Positions 8,249 through 19,517 of a stretch of 64,000 bases of DNA are shown in pieces. How positions within the stretch are numbered: the stretch's first letter is position 1; each line of letters opens with the position of its first letter. The translations under genes and the position numbers were made by a program. Origin of the DNA: Mesodorylaimus sp. YZB2_4 (lineage: Eukaryota > Nematoda > Enoplea > Dorylaimida > Dorylaimidae); NCBI GenBank assembly GCA_030248295.1, contig JASANH010000041.1:1-64000 (forward strand), given 5' to 3'. The notes under the pieces are model-generated. The model saw nothing but the letters and a program-made list of their open reading frames with translations, was not told the DNA's origin and searched no databases.

Positions 8249-10452
8249 ATGGACCGTATATCATCGAGTCAAGCATTCGATTATTTGAGTTGCGGTAACA
8301 ACGAAGCGGAAAGTGAAATCAGGAATAACAACAACTCAAGCCCTTTCTCAGGCACCCTAGCACTGGTCGAAAACGATGATGACATCGATTTATCAATATC
8401 AAGCTAGCTGGAATCAAGAAAAAGTTGGAGCGAAAACGAATTGCTGAAAAAATTGGATGCAGGGGAATTTCAGGTAGGCCTAAAAATTTGCAGATTATTT
8501 TATAAAACAATTTCAAATCTTATCTATGTTGCATATCCAGGAAAAACGTAACACGAGAGGAAAAAGCGAGTGTTGGAAGAAGTTTAATATTATCACTGAT
8601 TCTAAGTATGGCGCTACAGGTAAATTGCTCGTGATTCCAGACTTTTTTTAAATGTTTGAAGTTTTAAATTGTTTTTTTGAGGCTATGTCCGCTGCCAGAA
8701 ATGCCGGTGCTTTATGCGTTACACTGGGAAGACTGGGACCCATTCGCTCAATGCGCACGATTGCAAGGCAAGCTCAGCTGCCTCTGGGACGGCGAAAATC
8801 ACTTCATTCGTGACTCGAAAAAATATCAACGCATCAGCAAAGAATGCATTTACTCGTTCACTTGCATTCTTTTGTGCTAAGGACATGCGCCCTTTCGAGG
8901 TACTGTATATTTGGATGTGTCTTTTTATTTCTCGAAGTTATAAACGAACTTTTGCAGATAGTCAATGGAGAGGGCTTCCAAAAGCTGATCAAAGCTGTTC
9001 TCGAAATAGGAAGCAAGCATGGCGCTGTGGAAATCGATCAATTGCTTTCGGATCCGAAAACTATTGGACGACATATCGCGATTATTGCTGATGAGCAGAA
9101 AAAGCGCTTAAAGTCAAGGATTATTCCAGTAAGTAATTGTTGTGAGAACTATTCGCGCCAGACCTTAAAATCTCTTCTTTTAAGATAATGACCAAATATG
9201 GCGGTGCCTTAACAACCGATTTCTGGACAGATGATTATAAAAAAAATTCTTTTCTTGCAATCACTGGCCATTTCATCGACGATGATTGGCATTTACAGTC
9301 AGTGTTGGTCGGCCTTCATTCATGGGACTCAGATAAGCGGCAAACTGGTGAAAATGTGCGGCAGTTCCTGAGTGAGGTAAGCTGATGCTGATGCGGCTGC
9401 AGGCTAAGGGGTTACGAATCTTTTTTCTAGAAACTTGTCGAATTCGGTTTTACTGGAACTTCTGTTCGTAACCTAATTTTTGTCACTGACGAAGGCAGCA
9501 ATCTTCGGGTGGCGCTTCGAAACAATACTCGCTTGAATTGTGCTGCTCACGTTCTAAACACAGCGCTCAAGAACGCCTTTGTTCATGGACGTCAGAGAAC
9601 AAACATTAATGAAATCAATGGATCTGCGATTGAATCTGTGGAGAAAGCGGTGACGGCAATCGACGCTTGCAATGATCTCGTTGGTTTCATCCGGAAAAGT
9701 CATTTAAAATGTGTAAGCTTGCTTGACTTTTGCGAATTCTGTATGCCTTAACTGCAGGCTTTTTTCAGCAACTTTCGAGGGCAGTAAAACCCAAAGTCGA
9801 AACACAGTGGCATTCTAAAATCGATATGATCGAATCGGTAATAAGTGTTCTTGACGAGCTGGAGATTCTGCTGCTTGGTCGAAATGAAGAGCATCGACTG
9901 GACGATATTGATCGTGAAACATTAGAGAAGCTTTTGGAGCTACTGAAGCCGTTTCGTGACACAATTTTGCAACTCGAAACCTCCTCACAATATCCAACAC
10001 TGCCCTTAGTCATTCCTCAGTTTCAGCGACTATTAAATTGCTTACAGCCTGCTGAAAATGACCTTGTTTGGATTCAAGGCCTGAAAAGGAAGCTTCGTGA
10101 CAATGTTCAGCGCAAGTTGATCATCGAAAATGAACATCGAATTGCTTGCGTTCTTCATCCGTCTTTTCGACACCTGAATTTTGAGACTATTGAGTATGGT
10201 GACAAGGTCAGTACTCATCGAATAATTCGTCAATTGATTTCTGAACCTGGATCTGATCTATCTTTGATTTTGGATGACATGGGACAGCCAGCGAAGAAGG
10301 AGCCGCCAGCGAAACGTTCCGCTGTTGCTGCTGACAGCTTATTGAATCAGTTTTGCCCATCTCTAATGGAAATTGGGAATAAGGATGAATTGCAGTCAGC
10401 AGTGATTTCCACAGGTCAACTATCTGGTTTTCCTTCTCGTAGTCTACCCTAG
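8249..10452 (+). pseudogene. hAT-superfamily transposase gene with introns, 3' truncated
   Basis: Exons joined across short GT..AG introns (about 8476-8540, 8621-8682, 8900-8957, 9127-9185, 9377-9430 and 9714-9768) give a hAT transposase. It starts MDRISSSQAFDYL. One in-frame TAG lies near 8405. A BED-type zinc finger follows (WKKFNII, CQKCRCFMRYTG, HSLNAHDC). Then comes the Hermes/hobo-like core: TTDFWTDDYKKNSFLAITGH holds a catalytic-region Asp, FVTDEGSNLRVAL a second, and NCAAHVLNTAL follows. The helical insertion domain contains TQWHSKIDMIESV. The expected C-terminal dimerisation domain (hATC) is missing because a minus-strand retroelement begins at about 10440. Apart from that and one stop the gene is well preserved. 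It would cut and paste the element at its inverted repeats, which I could not identify. Confidence 0.8.
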
Positions 10453-11470
10453 CAAACCATATGGACCTCTGTGCCGATTGCAAAACTGAGTTTTCAACTG
10501 AGGTGATAAACTTGTTTGACGAACTTATTATCCCGAAAACCCAATTCTCAGCCACCAACGTCATGGCCGGATCCAATTTTTTAAGAAAAATCTCCACTTT
10601 TTCCCAGAATGCTACTGCCCTCGGACATGATACGGAAACGTGGTGAACACCCTCAGTGTTATCACGTGCATAGTAATTCATACAGTATTTACAATTAGCT
10701 TCAACATCGGCGAATTTAGAAACCCTACTTCTTGTGTATAATGCCTTATACAGCAAGCCATAGTGCAAACTACGAGTCAGTCCGTCAACATTCTTAGTCC
10801 TGGTTAGCTTCCAGTAAGCCCCAAAATATATTGAATCGTTCCCTAACTTTGCTTTCCAGTATTCCTGCATGGCCAGGGTGGCCTTGCCCACTTTATTGTC
10901 CATTATGTGCTTATAAAAAAGCTTGGTTTCGACATGTTTCAGCGGGTATGTTCTTGTATCTAATCCCACACTACCCTGGTCCCTCAGACAAAACTTAGCA
11001 GTTATAACAGCCCTGCGGATATCTTTATACAGTCGAGGCACGGCGATGTTAGTCAGCTGATTGAGTTTTGCGTATTTTACTTTCTCAAAGAAAATATCAA
11101 ACACCCTGTGCCAAGCAGCTTCCTGGCTGGCTACTAGTCTACGCAACAGAAGCATTAGGCGGAAGGCTAATACTTTTGTGCCTACATCTGGATAAGCCAC
11201 TCCGCCTTGGTCTTTACTCCTCTTCAAGACGTACTTGTTCACCATATTAGCTTTGGATGAATACAAGAAATATCCATCGATATTTTTTTTAATATATCGT
11301 TGGAGATCAGACTCAGGTGCGATTATGGATGCTAAATACCATACTTTCGAGAGGAAGTACGTATTTACCACATGAATTCGGCCAAAAAAAGGAATATCGC
11401 TATGCGGTGTCTTGCTGCTCATTGTCCTTATATGTTCACGCACTGCCGTCCAATTTTCTGCTATTTCCAT
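10441..11470 (-). pseudogene. Non-LTR ORF2 C-terminal domain
   Basis: The frame starts at MEIAENWTAVREHI and includes FGRIHVVNTYFLSKVWYLA, VLKRSKDQGGVAYPDVG and RLYKDIRRAVITAKFC. A zinc-knuckle-like cluster follows (CKYC, then HHVSVSC). It aligns along its whole length with the C-terminal protein of copy 2 (33534-34826) at roughly 60% by eye. The frame then runs on into antisense hAT sequence from about 10440 to 10208, which is not part of the protein. Between this ORF and the RT ORF two stops lie in the expected connecting segment. Confidence 0.8.
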
Positions 11471-11592
11471 ACCCGCATTGGAAATCTGAAATCCATAAAC
11501 TTTTGCTTACTCGACCACATTAGTTAGCAAGTCTTGCTCTATATCAGCCAGATTCATCGAACCTAGTAACAAAATTTTGGTTTTTTCACGTT

Positions 11593-12000
11593 TCAGTGTT
11601 GCCCAGATGCTTTCCTAAATTTCTCGTACAGTCCAAAAATGCGCTTTACCGAGACACAGTCAGTTACCAAAAAATTCGTGTCATCCGCGTAGTTGCTAAT
11701 TTTTAGTTCCTGTCCGAGTAAATGTATGCCTTTTATGGTTGGGTCTCTCCTGATGTGATTGGTGACAGTCTCTGACACCAGCACATATAATAAAGCCGAC
11801 AATGGACAGCCCTGCCTTATCCCTCTGCTAGGGTGAAAAGGCGAGGATATATACCCGTTCACTTGTACCGACGCAGTTACCATCCCTGCTTTATAAATTA
11901 TCTTGATCCAGTTATGAAAATCTTTGCCTAACCCAAAATAGTTCAAAACGGCGAAAAGATACCCCCCCCCCACAAAGTCAAAGGCGGTCATATGGCCAAC
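11593..12000 (-). pseudogene. Non-LTR reverse transcriptase, palm region
   Basis: After the corrupted block the minus frame recovers at MTAFDFV (expected form AFDxV, first catalytic Asp). It runs through LNYFGLGKDFHNWIKIIY and the SRGIRQGCPLSALLYVL motif, to SNYADDTNFLV, where YADD is the polymerase active site. It then stops. It copies element RNA at the nicked target. The distance between the last good residue of the upstream ORF and AFD equals what an intact RT would need (about 70 codons), so the middle is altered in letters but not in length. Confidence 0.75.
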
Positions 12001-12119
12001 AAAGAGAAAAACCCCCCCCATATCCCACCCAATAAAATACCCCACAACAAAAAAAAGGCCCCCCCCCCACGACCCCCCCCCCCCCAAAAAGAAAACAGCC
12101 AAAAAAAACAAAACACACC

Positions 12120-12150
<31 letters not shown>

Positions 12151-12215
12151 ATTTTTAATTATTTTTACCCAACACCCCCCCAACCTCAACCCCCCCCCTC
12201 TTTATTTTGCACTTT
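11960..12215. other. Homopolymer-corrupted block inside RT gene
   Basis: About 250 bases are built almost wholly of C and A runs (repeated stretches of 7-22 C) with a T/A patch near 12150. The flanks encode normal RT text in a consistent frame, and the length matches the missing RT segment. The plus strand reads as C/A, the coding strand as G/T. A biological mechanism that keeps length while turning codons into homopolymers is hard to imagine, so I read this as unreliable consensus sequence. Confidence 0.6.
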
Positions 12216-12219
12216 ATCC

Positions 12220-13748
12220 CCTTCGCCTTTGTAAAGTTGTGAAATTATTCCAAAATAACAACTAGTAGGAAGGTAGCCCAGCCTCGACGATGCTCTATAT
12301 ACCCTGCTCAATATCCATCCCATTTCGCCCAGGAATAATGTGTAAAGTTCTATCGGCAGCCCGTCACTGCCAGGTGACTTTTCGCCTTGAAAAGAGCGCA
12401 TGGCAGCCTTAACCTCGTCTTCCCCAATCTCCTCTCCAAAATCCTCTCTGTCTGCCTCATTCGCCATCCCATATGGAGGCTGGTTCAAAAAATCCCTTGA
12501 TGCACTCTCATCAGTTTTCCCAACGCTCGTGAACAACTGGGCATACTGCCGCCTAATTTCCCCAATAACCTCGATCTGGTCTTCATACAAAGACCCGTCT
12601 GCCCCACGTATGGCATACACTGTTCTGCTTTCAGCCGAATTCTTTTGCATAAGTTTAGCAGTGGTCAGTGTAAACTGGTCTGTCGCTAAATCCCTAAAGT
12701 GAGTCTTAACCAGCTTCTTCCTAACTTCTTCCCTGTCAAAAGCTCTAAGCCTATCGCGCACTTCCAAATATTCAGCTTTTAAAATTTCACTTGTTTTATG
12801 CCTACCCCATAATTCCTGTACTTTCTCCAGCTCCTCTTCTAACCAAAGACGTTTTTTCCTGTTCTCTAGTTCTACCGTCCTTTTCCTTTCTTTACACAGA
12901 TCTCCTATTTCTATTTTGCAATGCTCCCATTGTAACAAGATATCCTCATCAGTTGCATTACATATTACACCCTGCAGCGTATGCAGTTTAGTTCTCACAC
13001 ATTCTTGCAAATATTCATCTTTTGCAAAACAATCGACATCCAGTTTCCAATAAGAAGGTCCTTGAATTACCTTCGAAAAAGAAAAGTTACACTCTATCTT
13101 AAAGATTTTATGGTCAGATAGACCCGTGTTTATAAATTTGTGTTTCACATAAGAATTCACCACGTTTTCAGTTGCGTAGATTCTATCAAGTCGGCCCTGC
13201 GTTTTGGTGCTATGGGCGAGATGAGAAAACTCCCGACCATTAGGATGATGCACTCGAAAAATATCCCGAAATTTGAATTTCGAAGAAAATCTTCGGAATT
13301 CTTTCAGCCCCACCTCAGGATAATTTGTGGGATCACTGCGATCGAGCTCTTTAGATTCTACAAAATTAAAATCGCCTAGGCAAACACTTGCATCGTGATA
13401 CCGAAACCTTTGCAAAGTCGTCTCATAAAGTTCATCGTAGAAGACCTTCCTGGCTTGCTCCTGAGCTGGCGCATATACACCCACCAACAAAAAAGACTTG
13501 ACCCCATATTTTGCAGTTAATACTAGACCTCGGCCTGGGACACTAGTGACACGAACTATCTCTGAGAATAAACACCTTCGGCTTATCAGTATACATATCC
13601 CTGCACTATACTCGTCAGAAAAGGAGTGAAAAATCCTAAAGCCTGACTGAAAAACACTATCAAAGAAAACTGCTTCCTGAGCACTACGGAAGTGCGTCTC
13701 CTGAATGCACACAATATCTAAACTTTTTAGAAGTGCGAAAATAGACAA
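12220..13748 (-). pseudogene. Non-LTR ORF2 N-terminal part: AP endonuclease plus start of RT
   Basis: About 510 codons are open. The endonuclease begins at DIVCIQETHF (catalytic Glu) and passes LLVGVYAPA and CLGDFNFV (Asp/Asn pair). It then has RLDRIYATENV and GLSDHKIFKIEC (Ser-Asp-His), so the main catalytic residues of the exonuclease-endonuclease-phosphatase fold are present. It nicks the target for first-strand priming. A long charged linker follows, and then the RT lead-in EKSPGSDGLPIELY and IISQLYKGEGDKVQ. The frame degenerates into glycine-rich nonsense after about 12215, where the base sequence becomes homopolymeric. Confidence 0.85.
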
Positions 13749-13789
13749 CGTTTTTGGAATCTTATCTCATTCTTTATAGTAAAGTACTT

Positions 13790-13857
13790 AACTATTTAAA
13801 AAAAAAAATATTTTAAAATTTTTTTTTTTTATTCTTTTTTTTTTTTTTTTTTTTTTT

Positions 13858-13889
<32 letters not shown>

Positions 13890-13922
13890 CTTTAAAATTA
13901 AAAAAAAAAAAAAAAAATATAA
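13790..13922. repeat. Poly-T/poly-A low-complexity block
   Basis: Runs of 10-30 T are followed by A runs, between the truncated retroelement and the capsid gene. It could be a decayed tail, a slippage-prone microsatellite or poor sequence like the block at 11960-12215. Confidence 0.7.
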
Positions 13923-13949
13923 ATATTAAAGACCTTTTCTCCATTCCAG

Positions 13950-15183
13950 CAACGCAGGTCGCCATTAAGCGGGCGTACGACGATGTAATTTACCCTTTCA
14001 ACTCGCTAGCTAACGATGGACCATACGAATTCAGGATCAATAAACTTTGCTAAACAAAGGACTCATTTTCAATTGCGCATTGTAAGACCAGACGGCACTG
14101 CTTCAGTGGCAGCTGGTGACAATGCTGACCCTCAAGTCGCTGCGATAAATGCCATAGCGAAAACATTTTTAAAACAAGTGAAGCTATTTATGAATAGCAA
14201 GCTGATATATGATTCCGAAGACAAATACCATTATCGCGCATTCTTAGAGACAGAGCTGAATTAAAATTTAGAAGCGAAGCAATCTCACCTCTGTGCTTGC
14301 CTGTATTCTCATGAGTATGGTGATATTGACGTCAACGATAATGAGGACTTTGTTATCAGAGCTGCCCTATTTGCGGGGAGCGCGTGGGTGGAGGTATCCT
14401 CTCCTCTTCATGTGGACGTCATGATGCAAGACAGATATCTCATCCCTCACACTGAAGTCAGAATAGAACTTCAAAGAAACCTGGACTTATTATTGCTCAT
14501 GTGCCATGCAGCCAACGCAGGTGCTTACAAAATAGAAATACGAGAAATGCGCCTATTCGTAGAGAAAGTAGATGTACTGGAAAGCGTTAATCTTGCGATA
14601 GAAACAACTTCAAATCAATACACAGCCATATACCCATTGCGGCGCACTGTAGTCACAAGTTTACACGTAACCCCTCAACGCCGAACGACACCTGCAAACA
14701 ATATTTTTTAAGGTCAGATACCACGCCGCATAATTATTGCCTGCTGCGAGCAAGATTCTTATAACGGAGTAATAAATAGGTCCCCTTTCAAGTTCAAAAA
14801 TTTTGGAATTCAGTCTATAAAAGTCATTGCGGGAGGTCAGACTTATCCATCGCAGCCTCTACGCCTTAATTTTCCCAATCATCTTTTCAAACAAGCATAC
14901 CTGCGGCTGTTTGAGGCCCTAGGCATTACGCATGATAACAGAGGCAACGGGATATCCAGAAGCGACTTCGAAAACTCGCACTGCATTTTTGGTTTCGACT
15001 TAACTCCAGACAAGGATGATGGCAGTCATTAGGATATCATCCGAGAACGAAACACGAGTGTTGAAATACAGTTTGGAGCTGACCTACCTGGAAACGGGGT
15101 GCAGGTTATAATATATGGTGAGTTTGATAATATGATGACTATGGACCGTAATCGTGTTGCTCATTTTGATTATAATGCCTGAT
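13950..15183 (+). pseudogene. Polinton major capsid (hexon-like) protein, several stops
   Basis: The N-terminal text KRAYDDVIYPFNSLANDGPY lies in one frame and shifts near 14030 into the main frame. That frame includes FLKQVKLFMNSKLIYDSEDK, YHYRAFLETELN, then a stop, PLHVDVMMQDRYLIPHTEVR, YPLRRTVVTSLHVTP, a stop, NNRGNGIS-like text, FGFDLTPDKDDGSH, a stop, and the end VIIYGEFDNMMTMDRNRV. This is the capsid family often labelled F54H12.2-like in nematodes and other animals. It precedes the protease, as in other Polintons. The protein would build the capsid shell. One frameshift and three stops kill it. I call it the major capsid with moderate certainty; that it is a Polinton capsid protein is surer. 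Confidence 0.75.
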
Positions 15184-15184
15184 A

Positions 15185-15738
15185 ATGGACACGATAGCCC
15201 TAGCGAAGATTTTAATTAACGATCCGTATTCGTGTAAAACCTTTGCGGGGGTTTATGCTTGCAATCACTTACCGACTGAAGCCAAGAAATTTCCAGCCAG
15301 TTTTGTCGTCAATACTGATCCTAGCTGGAGAGGTGGTACACATTGGCTTTCAGTGTATTTTGATTAAAAGGGTACACCCGAGTTTTTCGACTCATATGGG
15401 CAACAGCTAAAGATGTATCCAATCATTTATGTTTTCATGAAACGGCACTCTGATACGTGAAAGTCAAACAACAGGCAGCTGCAAGGCTCTCTCTCCAGCA
15501 CATGCGGCCAATTTTGCTCTATTTGTTCCTGTGAAGAAATCGGGGTATTGCATATGTCAAAATAGTTACCTCCTTAGACAAAAATGTGGGTGTAAATGAT
15601 ATTATGGTAACCACCTTTGTGAACAGTATATCCCAACAGCAGACCGATATTGTAGATATTGATTACGTTATTAACCAATATAGCAGAGCCTTTATTCCTA
15701 TTAACAATATGTTCCGATGCGAGAGGATTGTATTGTGA
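15185..15738 (+). pseudogene. Polinton adenain-like cysteine protease, broken
   Basis: The gene starts two bases after the capsid stop. It reads MDTIALAKILINDPYSCKTF, then FVVNTDPSWRGGTHWLSVYF (catalytic His), a stop, EFFDSYGQQ (acidic residue), a stop, and GSLSSTCGQFC (catalytic Cys). After a frameshift near 15545 the C-terminus is DIVDIDYVINQYSRAFIP. The His-Asp-Cys order matches the adenovirus-type maturation protease (Ulp1-like fold) that trims capsid proteins. The catalytic residues survive although two stops and a frameshift break the frame. Confidence 0.8.
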
Positions 15739-15963
15739 ACTAACCTTATGAGCCCACAGGAATACCGCTAGAAGGTGCCGTTTTTACATGTACTGAACTG
15801 ACTAACCGTCAATGTTACTATGCCTCCATTTTCACGTTTTTCTGGAGCGACCTTGCTTGTACACAGACTTGACAGACTAAAGCACCTCCCTACCTACATA
15901 CGTAGTACGAATATATACGCGAGAATCGGGCCATGCAGCGAGTACTTTGTGTTGAATGCACGA

Positions 15964-15979
15964 GGGGGGGGGGGGGGGG
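15964..15979. repeat. Poly(G)16 tract
   Basis: Sixteen consecutive G just outside the left inverted repeat of the MULE. Confidence 0.95.
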
Positions 15980-15984
15980 TAGAG

Positions 15985-18900
15985 TAGCATCCAGTACCAT
16001 ACCGCATTTTGCAGATCCCCGGAATGCCGCACATAGCAGACAATTTTTAATCGCGGGCAAAACAGCGCGAGTTTCAAAATTCATGCGTTAGGTCAGCACC
16101 GTAATTCCAAGAGTAGCCGCCAAGTACAGTAAACTACGAAGGAAACTGGCATTTCAGAATTCTCTTTCACACAGAATAGCAAGCCTTTATTCAGCCTTCA
16201 AGCGGGGAATTATTACAGGTGTGAATATGTACAGATAAGGTACAAAAATTCTAACGCCACAAAGTCATATCATTCTCATATCAACCACAAAATAACCATA
16301 ATGATAAAAATCAAATTCAATCGTGTCCCTTGGAATTCGGACGATTTTCGTTGATCGCCTTACCCAAATTTCGTTGTTTTTGCATTGGTTCACGGCCAGC
16401 TTTCTTCTTTTTCGATAAAACGACGGCCATGCGTCCACAAAGTGACGTAGATGCACCTTTTGACAGAGCAGCTTTGCGGCGGCTGGCAGCGAAATGCTGC
16501 AATGGTATTTTCGCTCCTGCTTGCCTTTTTTTACTGACAGACAGTGCCGCTGAACCTAACAAGGTGGTCAAACGTGACTGTTGACCTTGGCATCGTGAAT
16601 AAAATTTTCCTGAAAATAAACGGAACGCTTTGGCCAATGCCTCGTTTGACGATCTACTCTCCAAGAGTTCTCTGCGTAATGCCTACATGCAAAAAGGCAG
16701 CCGATAAAATATAAATATAAAAAGACAGCCAATGAATTTTTATCACAATGCATTTCTACCTGTAAAAATTCGTCGATCTCGTTTGGCTCAAGAACTTCTT
16801 TTTCGCCATTTGCACTAACAGCAATTGACTGAAATTCCATCGGCTCATATCCAAGCTCTAGGCACGCTTCACTGTGTTTGATCTTTGGCTCGTTCAAAGC
16901 ACGATAAAACAAAGAAATCTGGGCCGCTTCCCCTAAAGCAATGGTGGCCATCTGATGACGATCGATATAAGTCACTGGAGGACGATTAGCGAAATTGGCG
17001 GAATTTTCGTAGAATTTAGTAACTGCGGCAGTATGTTTGCAGAACTGTCCAAACATTCCTTCCTTGCACGAGCAGCAGGCATAATTCGTGTTGACCTTAT
17101 ACATTTGATCAGAGTTGGCTGACAGCACCATGAAAATTCCATTTGACTCCTGTCGTATCATACCCTTGACGTTAAGTATTCCGCTTTCTTCAGCAACGTA
17201 GCCCATTCCAAAAAAGGCGAATTATTTCGGTAATTCGCAAAGTCCAATAAACGGCCTTGATAGTAATCTTCGACTTCAGTAATTATTATATCAACTAATG
17301 AAGCCGCGCTGTAAGACTTTTGTCGATTTAGAACATTCTCTTTGAAAAGGCGAACCGTTATTTCCGCGAAGTTGTTGGTGAAATGTCCTCGTGAATGGTG
17401 ATCGCGATATGCGAGCACCGAATCCTCGCGTCGATCCCACATAATATCAAAACGGCTGGCGTAATTCGAGCAGTAGCCTTGGTATTGACTTTGAATGTTC
17501 TCTTTGGCAATTCGAAATTTCTCTTTTGCTTCTAAATCTGTAAAACACAGAGCTAGTAATTTCAAATCGCAGAAGAATCATTTTACCTGTGGCACTGAAC
17601 ATAATCGCCCGAAAATCATTCATTAGTGGTTTTCGATGCTCCTGCTTGATCTTATTCTTTCCGTCTTATGACCAGCGCCAATGCGCCTAAGCGATATGGA
17701 AAATACAGTTTTTCTGATCAGCATCTGCCCAAACTTTTTTCAAAGCGCCTTTGCATCATCCGTAACAAACAGACGAGGAAATTGTTGGCCCGCTAAATGG
17801 AGAAAAGTATATAGCTATCTCCAAACTAAGAAAAGTCACAGGTTTCAGCTTACCAAAAGCCCTTGTTGCCATTTCGTCTTCCAGTAAGCTGGCAGCGACG
17901 TACGAGTCTTCCGTTTGGTCTGACGTGATGAAAATGGCCAATGGAACTGCACCGACGCAACTTTCAGTCAACATGAATGTGACTGAATGATTTTCTGAGT
18001 CGCATGTTGATGTGAAATCGACAAAAGCAATGTCCAAAGCACTGGCCAATTGGTGAGCACGCTGCATGGGGAGGGGGGGTGACAACAAGAGCAGCGAAGG
18101 GATCCTTCACTACTCGAAATGGGACCCCTCTTTCCAGGATCGATTTCTCGTTTTTGAGTAAAGCTTCGTAAGATCCAAGCCAACTTCTAAACCACTCACG
18201 CCGCCAATCTTGAACCAATGCCATATCACGTTTTTCCCTGGATTATACGCCTTGCTAGCACGAAGCTTCGCTGCTTCCGCTGTGTCCATTGACTGAAACG
18301 ACTTTGCGTGAACTGCGGTAGCTGAATTGACAAAGTGGCGATCAATGAAATACGTCCAAAAAGCAGACTTAGTTTCTTCAAGCGGACAGAGCAAGCTCAA
18401 GAAATGGGCCGTGTCCAAGTCGTGATTGTGTTCCCATATTATCTCGACATCTGCAGGAAACCCTTTGTCCGTGTAACAGTCCCCGTCGTTCAGGATCCAC
18501 ACCGAGATCTTCGCCTTGCATCCGAAGTTTCGATGACTCAAATCCGGTTGTGCAGAGGACAGCGCCACTGGCCGCGTCTTATTACAGCTTGATAAACTGC
18601 ACTCGTACGTGCGATAGAACTTCGCCTTTTTAAGCGTTCCCGAGTTGTTTAAAACGAAATTGCAATTTGTAAGTTGACCAAAGTCGGATATCCAAGCCTT
18701 GACATCATCGGCAGTTCTCAAAGCGGCACGTGATTTCGCACGAAATTTAGCGATATTTCCATCATAGCCGAGTATTGCATTGCCGAGTATCAATGGGAAA
18801 CCAGCAGGAATCAAAGCAATGAAAGTCGCTAAGTCCATATTTGTCTTTGATACATCCATTTTTATATGAGCTAAATAGGACGCGCCTACAGGATTTTTGC

Positions 18901-19050
18901 AAAAGCCGAAAAGGATGCCGCGCCATAAACCAGTGAAAGTGACGCAAGCTTGGCTTGGCTTGGCTGGGAAACAAATTGTCTGCCAGAAAGGTTGTCTGCT
19001 CTGTGCGGCATTCCGGGGATCTGCAAAAATGCACACCGTATGGGTACATG
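15985..19050 (-). mobile_element. MULE (Mutator-like) DNA transposon with terminal inverted repeats
   Basis: The left end has ...CATTTTGCAGATCCCCGGAA followed by TGCCGCACATAGCAGACAA (about 16009-16048). The same sequence recurs inverted at about 18990-19035 with two or three differences. Between them lies one transposase gene on the minus strand. The outermost base of each end is uncertain because poly(G) flanks one side and GGTACGG repeats the other. Target-site duplications were not identified. Confidence 0.7.
16317..18960 (-). pseudogene. MULE transposase gene with introns
   Basis: The minus strand encodes, in order, an N-terminal WRKY/FLYWCH-like zinc region (FYRTYECSLSSCNKTR, then WEHNHDLD) and a DDE transposase core. 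The core has ALDIAFVDFTSTCDSENHSV, GAVPLAIFITSD and LFVTDDAKAL, the last with a frame change after it. Then come NNFAEITVRLFKE and a SWIM zinc finger (CSCKEGMFGQFCKH). The basic tail includes IPLQHFAASRRKAA. Introns are suggested at about 17552-17587 and 16677-16763. Stops near 17666 and 17690 and the frame change make it inactive as read. MULE transposases cut at long inverted repeats. Family assignment rests on the Asp-containing core plus the SWIM finger. Confidence 0.7.
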
Positions 19051-19195
19051 GCCGTACCAGGCCATCGGTACAGGTACGGTACGGTAGGGCACGCCTGTTA
19101 CAGTACGGTACGGTACGGCGCGTCCTTACCAGGCCCTCGGTACGGGTACGGTATGGGTACGGTCAAAAAAGCTGGTACGGTCGACCCTGGGTACC
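19047..19195. repeat. GGTACGG simple repeat
   Basis: Repeated TACGG and GGTACGGGTAC units, imperfect, adjoining the right end of the MULE. Confidence 0.75.
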
Positions 19196-19517
19196 GTTTC
19201 ACCACAGCTTTAGCAATGCTAAAAGCAATGTTTCTCGCTAAAAGGAACGTATCTGTGTTTCACCAAAAATCATGCCACTAGCAGTAGCCATTGCTAGTCT
19301 AGCAACGATTTTAGCATCGAGAATCGCTGTGCGCGTTTCACCAAAAACTACAGTATGCCGCGCTATCAAGAAACATCGCTAAAATCTCAGCGAATTAGCC
19401 ATGAATTTTCCGTTTTCGCGCCAACAATCCGTGGTGAAACACAGATATTATCCATTGCTGGAAAAGCATTGCTAAAGCGGTTGGCTAAAAGCATTGCTAA
19501 TCGCTTTTTGGTGAAAC
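19196..19517. mobile_element. MITE-like element with GTTTCACC ends
   Basis: It begins GTTTCACCA and ends with the complement GGTGAAAC. Just inside both ends is TAGCAATGCTTTTAGC or its near copy. Three direct GTTTCACC boxes (19196, 19257, 19335) and two inverted ones (19433, 19510) occur in 322 bp. No coding capacity. It may be a composite of smaller copies. Confidence 0.55.

Larger units (their letters stand above)
10441..13752 (-). mobile_element. Non-LTR retrotransposon copy 1 (APE-type, L1/Tx1-like), truncated at both ends
   Basis: Read on the minus strand, this holds endonuclease (13748-~12900), linker, reverse transcriptase (~12400-11593) and a C-terminal domain (11470-10441). The 5' end starts inside the endonuclease, so ORF1 is absent. 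The 3' end stops inside the C-terminal domain, where hAT coding sequence begins, so no poly(A) tail is present. That is not a normal target-primed insertion end and suggests a later deletion or rearrangement. A related copy lies at 33345-37318. The clade is inferred from endonuclease type and C-terminal text. Confidence 0.8.

Noticed and set aside
10208..10440. Extension of the retroelement C-terminal ORF to 10208
   Set aside because: The sequence here is antisense to the hAT transposase; the retroelement itself ends near 10440.
11992..12234. Proline/lysine-rich ORF and the matching Gly/Phe-rich antisense ORF
   Set aside because: Both come from the homopolymer block inside the reverse transcriptase.
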